From assembly GCF_019774615.1 (NCBI RefSeq), contig NZ_CP081497.1, forward strand, positions 1,178,001-1,242,000: a stretch of DNA of 64,000 nucleotides, written 5' to 3'. This document shows, piece by piece, positions 60,058-64,000 of this stretch. Source of the stretch: Streptomyces sp. BHT-5-2. Its GTDB lineage: Bacteria; Actinomycetota; Actinomycetes; Streptomycetales; Streptomycetaceae. Numbering within the stretch: position 1 is the first letter of the stretch; each line of letters starts with the position of its first letter. The notes below the pieces were generated by a model that saw only the letters and a program-made list of their open reading frames with translations, ran no database searches and had not been told where the DNA came from. The position numbers and the translations under genes are program-made.

Positions 60058-61350
60058 ATGAAGGTCTTGCTGGTGTCCCATGGCACGCGCGGTGATGTCC
60101 AGCCGTATGTGGCCCTGGCCTGCCGTTTGACGGCGGCCGGGCACGAGGCGACGCTGATGGGCCCGGACGCATTCCGGGAACTGGCTCGTTCGGCAGGAGT
60201 TCCCTACGTTCCGGTGGTCGACGGGCCTCTTGAACTCCTCGTCGATCCCGTTGTCCTGAAAGCCAACGAGGACTGCCGCGGGCCTCGCGGCGTGGTGCGC
60301 GGAATGCGCTGGTTCAGCAGAAACCGGCCGTATTACGCGAAGCTGCTGGAAGACCTGATCGCCAAGGTCAAAGGGCTTCCTCGGCCCGACGTGGTGGTTT
60401 TCGCGCCCTGGGTGCAGGCGCACCATCTCGCCGAATGGCTCAAGGTGCCCGCTGTGCCGGTGTGTTTGCAGCCCGGTTGGGCTCCCACGCCCGACTTCGT
60501 CAATCCGCTGGTGCCCGTGCGTCTGCCCGCCTCGCTGAGTCGGGCCTCCTATGCCTACGCCGGGTGGCTGGTTCGTCTCCTCTACGGATCGTCCGTGATG
60601 CGACTGCGAGCAGAATTGCCGGGGTTGCCGACTCGGGCGCGTGGACCCGGCATTCTGTCCCGCCCCGATGGACGGCCGGCCACCGTATTGCAGGCATTCG
60701 ATCCCGGTGTGCTGCCCGGCGCACCTCGTTACCCTCCGACCGTACACACCACGGGATTCTGGTATCTGCCGACCACGGGCGAGTGGCGCATGCCCGCGGA
60801 TCTGCGCGCGTTTCTGGAGGCGGGTGATCGGCCCGTGTACATCGGATTCGGCAGTATGGTCGTGAGCCGTTCTGCCGCGAGAGGGCGGGCTGTTCTTGCG
60901 GCGGTGCGCAAAGCCGGGGTCCGAGCCGTGATTTCCGCCGACTGGGGCGGCGAAATGACCTCCGCACGGGAGCAGTTCCAAGGCACCGACGAAGTCTTCT
61001 TCTCCGACGAGGTGCCGCACGACCGGCTCTTTCCCCACATGGCTGCCATCGTTCACCACGGCGGCGCCGGAACCACGGCATCGGCCCTGCGGTCGGGGCG
61101 TCCGCAGGTCATCTGCCCGTTCACCTTCGACCAGCCGTTCTGGGCCGGGCGTATGCACGCACTCGGCCTCGCGTCGGCGCCCTTGCCGCAGTACGACCTG
61201 ACCGAGGATCGCCTGGCCGCCGCACTCCGCCTGGCCGTCAGCGACAGCCAACTGGCCGAAAAGGCCGAACAGTTCGGCATTCGGACCCTCGCCCGGGATG
61301 GCGTGGGCAAGGCCGTCGAGGTCCTGGAAACCGTCGTGGAGTCCTCCTGA
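60058..61350 (+). CDS. UGT-type (GT1/GT28) glycosyltransferase
   Basis: 430 residues from ATG 60058. The open frame extends upstream to 59839, inside the methyltransferase, but homology starts at MKVLLVSHGTRGDVQPYVAL. The C-terminal donor site is PVYIGFGSMVVSRSA, VHHGGAGTTASALRSGRP and DQPFWAGRMHALGLASAPLP. It is the same broad family as the gene at 38101, related to sterol and natural-product glucosyltransferases. It is coupled to the upstream methyltransferase. Confidence 0.9.
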   Translation: MKVLLVSHGTRGDVQPYVALACRLTAAGHEATLMGPDAFRELARSAGVPYVPVVDGPLELLVDPVVLKANEDCRGPRGVVRGMRWFSRNRPYYAKLLEDLIAKVKGLPRPDVVVFAPWVQAHHLAEWLKVPAVPVCLQPGWAPTPDFVNPLVPVRLPASLSRASYAYAGWLVRLLYGSSVMRLRAELPGLPTRARGPGILSRPDGRPATVLQAFDPGVLPGAPRYPPTVHTTGFWYLPTTGEWRMPADLRAFLEAGDRPVYIGFGSMVVSRSAARGRAVLAAVRKAGVRAVISADWGGEMTSAREQFQGTDEVFFSDEVPHDRLFPHMAAIVHHGGAGTTASALRSGRPQVICPFTFDQPFWAGRMHALGLASAPLPQYDLTEDRLAAALRLAVSDSQLAEKAEQFGIRTLARDGVGKAVEVLETVVESS

Positions 61351-61490
61351 CGGACGGTGCGCTGGTGCGTGGGCGATGCATCGTCCTGCGCGAGCCTGAC
61401 CGACCCGGAAACCGGCCTGGCCGGCCTCCCCGCCCGGGACTGCTGACACGCCTGTGCGCACAGACCATGGCGTCGCAGCGGTGGTCCGCG

Positions 61491-62318
61491 TCAGCGCTCG
61501 CGACGGAGGAAGTCGCGTGCGCCGCGCAGTGTGGTGCGCAAGGTGCGTTGCGTCCGAGTGCTGTCCAAGCGGACGTCCAGCGCTCCCGGGGAGCCGGTGC
61601 CGGCGCGGCGGCCGGAGGCCAGCCGGGAGGCGTCCAATGCGTCGCGTTCGGCGATCAGGACACCGAGTTCGTGACGGCTGATGGCATCCGATCCGGCAAG
61701 GTGGCAGGTGCCGGCGCAGTCGGAGGCGGCCAGTTCGAGGACGGCCTGTGCGAGGTCGGCGACATGGACGGGGCACCGGATGTCGTCGGTGAACAGCATG
61801 CCCTTGCGTCGCCCGGTGGCCAGCTCGTGGACGAGTGTCTCGTGCACGGAGCCGCCGTCGCCGATGATCAGCGAGGTGCGAGCGATGACGGCGGCCGGAG
61901 CGAGCAGGCGGATCGCCGTTTCGGCCGCGGCCTTCGCAGCCCCGTACGGGGTGACCGGATCCGGCAGGGCCGATTCGTCGTAGTGGACGTCGGACCCGGA
62001 GAAGACGGCGTCACTGGACACGTGCACCAGCCGCGCTCCGTAACTAGCGGCGGCCATCGCCAGGTGGATCGCGCCGTCGGCCGTAGCGGCCCAATCAGCC
62101 TTGCGATAGGCCGCGTTGATGACCACGTCCGGCCTGGACTCCCTGAGCACCGGTGCGATCTCCGAACTGCGGCGGAGGTCCATGGGCAGCCAGCGGATCC
62201 CGCCGACGTCGCCGGCGCGGGTTGCGAAGGTCGCCGTCACGGTGTGCCCGGCTGCCTGCGCCTGCTTGCCCAACTCGCGGCCCAGGAAGCCGCTGCCGCC
62301 TACGATCAGGATGTTCAT
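61491..62318 (-). CDS. RmlD-like NAD(P)-dependent sugar-nucleotide reductase
   Basis: 275 residues. The Rossmann motif is MNILIVGGSGFLGRELGKQA. VHVSSDAVFSG and PYGAAKAAAETAI give the S/T and YxxxK catalytic residues of dTDP-4-dehydrorhamnose reductase-type SDRs. CPVHVADLAQAVLELA is also typical. No other deoxysugar genes adjoin it, so its substrate is uncertain; a role with the nearby glycosyltransferase is only a possibility. Confidence 0.85.
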   Translation of the reverse strand: MNILIVGGSGFLGRELGKQAQAAGHTVTATFATRAGDVGGIRWLPMDLRRSSEIAPVLRESRPDVVINAAYRKADWAATADGAIHLAMAAASYGARLVHVSSDAVFSGSDVHYDESALPDPVTPYGAAKAAAETAIRLLAPAAVIARTSLIIGDGGSVHETLVHELATGRRKGMLFTDDIRCPVHVADLAQAVLELAASDCAGTCHLAGSDAISRHELGVLIAERDALDASRLASGRRAGTGSPGALDVRLDSTRTQRTLRTTLRGARDFLRRER

Positions 62319-62428
62319 GACCGGTCAGGGTAACCCGGTCCCCACCGGATCGGGGCTCGTCATCCGGGCAACTACGGCGGCGGCCGGTAGGTGCGGGTTG
62401 TCCGACCGCCACCTGGGAGACTTCGGCT

Positions 62429-63109
62429 TCACCCAACGGCGGGTTGCGGATCCGCCGCGGCGAGGGCGACGGCCTCCCTGACGTTTTCCAGTGCGACTTC
62501 CCTGGCCTGGTCGGTCATATGGGCCGGTCCGTAGGTGATCACGGGGGCGAGGGTCTGGTAGCCGACGAACTCCAGCATCCCGCGGTGGATATGGAAGAGG
62601 AAGTCGTCGATCGAGCCCAGGGTGCCACCAGGCTGGAACGACTCGCCGGGTCCACCGGTCGTGACCAGGAGCATCGCCCGCTTCCCGGCGAGGGCTGCGT
62701 TGTCGAACAGTCCGTAGTCCCCGCCGAAGACCCCGCCCATCACGAAGACCCGGTCCACCCATCCCTTGAGGATGGCCGGCAGCGAGAACCACCACAGCGG
62801 GAACGAGAGCACCAGCAGATCAGCGGCGAGCAACCGATCGAGATGATCCTTGACCGTGGCGTCGAGCGTTCCGTCCTTCACGGCCCGCATCTGCTCGGCC
62901 TGCGGCTTGAAGTGGCCTTCCACCGGCGCGAATTCCTCGCGGCCGAGGACCGGAGCCCAGGCGTCGGAGTAGAGGTCGAGGACGTCGACCCGGTACCCGG
63001 CGTCGCGCAGCGTCCGGGCCGCGGTGGTCATCTGGGCGGTGCTGAACGAAAGGGGCTCGGGGTGAGCGTGAACTATCAGGGCGGTGGGAGCAGCATCGAA
63101 GGTCGACAT
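62429..63109 (-). CDS. NQO1-like NAD(P)H:quinone oxidoreductase (flavodoxin fold)
   Basis: 226 residues. The flavodoxin-like fold is shown by ALIVHAHPEPLSFSTAQMTT, the FMN/FAD loop LVLSFPLWWFSLPAILKGW followed by DRVF, and LLVTTGGPGESF. These enzymes reduce quinones by two electrons and are often induced by them. A dyad upstream of ATG 63109 may be the control site. Confidence 0.9.
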   Translation of the reverse strand: MSTFDAAPTALIVHAHPEPLSFSTAQMTTAARTLRDAGYRVDVLDLYSDAWAPVLGREEFAPVEGHFKPQAEQMRAVKDGTLDATVKDHLDRLLAADLLVLSFPLWWFSLPAILKGWVDRVFVMGGVFGGDYGLFDNAALAGKRAMLLVTTGGPGESFQPGGTLGSIDDFLFHIHRGMLEFVGYQTLAPVITYGPAHMTDQAREVALENVREAVALAAADPQPAVG

Positions 63110-63117
63110 GAGGAGAT

Positions 63118-63139
63118 CATATCGACGTATTCCGATGTG
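63118..63139. promoter_or_regulatory. Dyad CAtATCG-N8-CGATgTG upstream of quinone reductase
   Basis: A 22-bp near-palindrome with one mismatched pair starts 8 bp upstream of the quinone oxidoreductase start, in an A/T-richer stretch. It is a plausible repressor operator (HxlR or TetR type). No regulator gene is next to it in this window. Confidence 0.4.
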
Positions 63140-63201
63140 TCAATCGATGGGAGGAGCTGTGTGCAAGGGAGTTGGTGATTCCGCCGCCGGGACGACAAGC
63201 C

Positions 63202-63702
63202 TTACGAGGGCGACGCAGGCGCCTCTTCCAGATGGGCCTTGAGGCGGACGAGTGTGGTGCTGATGTGGGACCCGTTGGCTCCCATCCGGTCGCGTACACC
63301 GGTGACGAGGACGGCGGCGGGGATGAACCACAGGGGCACCCGCATCCAGTTGGTCTCGGTGACGGCGCAGCCCTCCTCGGTGGGCGCGATGTCGTACTGC
63401 CAGCGCGCGATGGGGAGGGCGAGAGGTGTCGCCGTGACCTCGTAGGCGAAGCGCAGGGACGGGGTTGCGTCGGTGACGCGGCACTGGGTGGTCCAGCGGC
63501 GCCGACCGTTGCGGTTCCAGCCCTGGAAGCGTGCGCCCACCGCGGCTCCGGTGCCACCGCCCAGCCAGCGGACGCGGTACGCCTCCTCGGTGAAGCGCAC
63601 CATGGCGATCGGATCGCTGACGACCGCGTATGCCTGGGCCGGGGTGGCACGGACCGTGACGGACCCGACGGCGGCAGGCTCGGGGAAGCGGGGTATGCGC
63701 AT
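63202..63702 (-). CDS. SRPBCC family protein
   Basis: 166 residues. The start region VGSVTVRATPAQAYAVVSDP, the strand RWTTQCRVTDATPSLRFAYE and the C-terminal helix ISTTLVRLKAHLEEA show a polyketide-cyclase/START-like fold. Many Streptomyces have such proteins as lipid or aromatic binders. The function is not specified by context. Confidence 0.82.
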   Translation of the reverse strand: MRIPRFPEPAAVGSVTVRATPAQAYAVVSDPIAMVRFTEEAYRVRWLGGGTGAAVGARFQGWNRNGRRRWTTQCRVTDATPSLRFAYEVTATPLALPIARWQYDIAPTEEGCAVTETNWMRVPLWFIPAAVLVTGVRDRMGANGSHISTTLVRLKAHLEEAPASPS

Positions 63703-63882
63703 CGGTGTCTCCTCGGCTGACGTACTCGGCGATCACATCAGCGGGGTAGGCCCCCGTCAAGGCATTCACCGCAGCCGATGACGGGTCCGAACCCCCTGGG
63801 CGGAGGGGTGGGCAGGAGCGATGACTGGCGACTGGTCACCCGCGACGTGGATGTATGACGGAGCGGTCGCGGCCGACTGGGA

Positions 63883-64000
63883 TCAGGCTGCCGACTCGTG
63901 CTCGGGTGCGGGCGATGGTGAGCCGGCCCATCGGCGGAGGGCGGCTTCCAGGCCGGTGGCCGTGGTGCTGTCCGCGGTGTCGGCGGCCCAGGCGACGACG
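63883..64000 (-). CDS. C-terminal end of an unidentified protein, cut by window edge
   Basis: The minus frame entering from base 64000 reads VVAWAADTADSTTATGLEAA, then LRRWAGSPSPAPEHESAA, and stops at 63883. Codon bias is coding-like. Too little is visible to name it. Confidence 0.4.
   Translation of the reverse strand, partial: VVAWAADTADSTTATGLEAALRRWAGSPSPAPEHESAA

Noticed and set aside
1..64000. tRNA, rRNA, CRISPR array, insertion sequence or phage attachment site
   Set aside because: No cloverleaf-like or T-loop motif outside coding sequence, no regularly spaced repeats, and no transposase or integrase frame were found by reading.

Overview
The window is 64 kb of very GC-rich actinobacterial DNA, most probably from a Streptomyces chromosome. 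The evidence is third-position G/C bias, many GTG starts, ATGA/GTGA stop-start overlaps, rare TTA codons in regulated genes, paired Ser/Thr kinases with beta-propeller sensors, and a Streptomyces-type Fic/Doc toxin-antitoxin pair. Gene content is almost wholly accessory (secondary metabolism, stress signalling, secreted proteins, several decayed genes), which fits a chromosome arm. I saw no rRNA, tRNA, CRISPR array or insertion sequence.

Left part (1-22.5 kb): an SDR enzyme cut by the window edge; a polyketide-cyclase-like protein with a GNAT-like acyltransferase; a LysR regulator; a secreted M9 collagenase. A graveyard of three truncated genes follows (PadR, isochorismatase-fold hydrolase, aryl-AMP ligase; 6.2-8.4 kb). 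Then come a membrane protein with two tandem Ser/Thr kinases (8.8-14.1 kb), and a divergent pair of CAP-domain proteins, one of which is an ECF sigma factor fused to a zinc-binding anti-sigma-like segment, a membrane helix and an extracellular CAP domain (14.7-17.5 kb). After these are a PhyH oxygenase, a toxin-antitoxin module that abuts a broken VOC gene, a SnoaL-like protein, a GH13 glucosidase and a questin-oxidase-like protein.

Centre (23.0-34.1 kb): the most notable feature is a tight ten-gene, one-strand operon. Its first four genes (WD40 protein, GTP cyclohydrolase II, RibD-type deaminase-reductase, formylglycine-generating-enzyme-like protein) match the toxC/B/E/D set of the toxoflavin (7-azapteridine, pyrimidotriazine) pathway. 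The rest are a glycosyltransferase, nucleoside hydrolase, MFS exporter, phosphoribosyltransferase, NCS2 nucleobase permease and HD phosphohydrolase. No toxA-like methyltransferase adjoins it. Three of the genes contain TTA codons, so expression should depend on bldA. A promoter-like site lies upstream and a strong hairpin closes the operon. I read it as an actinobacterial biosynthetic cluster for an undermethylated, perhaps glycosylated azapteridine.

Right part (34.1-64 kb): a PAS-GAF-SpoIIE phosphatase, DUF488, a small secreted protein, a UGT-type glycosyltransferase next to a decayed FAD monooxygenase, a duplicated GNAT, a TetR/hydrolase pair with a 35-bp operator, a double-MerR regulator divergent from a DUF6194 gene, and a stress-signalling island (response regulator, histidine kinase, two universal stress proteins, PP2C phosphatase). 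These are followed by a DHA2 exporter, a HAD-GT20 fusion likely making glucosylglycerol, an 1179-residue protein of unknown function, a methyltransferase/glycosyltransferase pair, an RmlD-like reductase, an NQO1-like flavoprotein and a SRPBCC protein.
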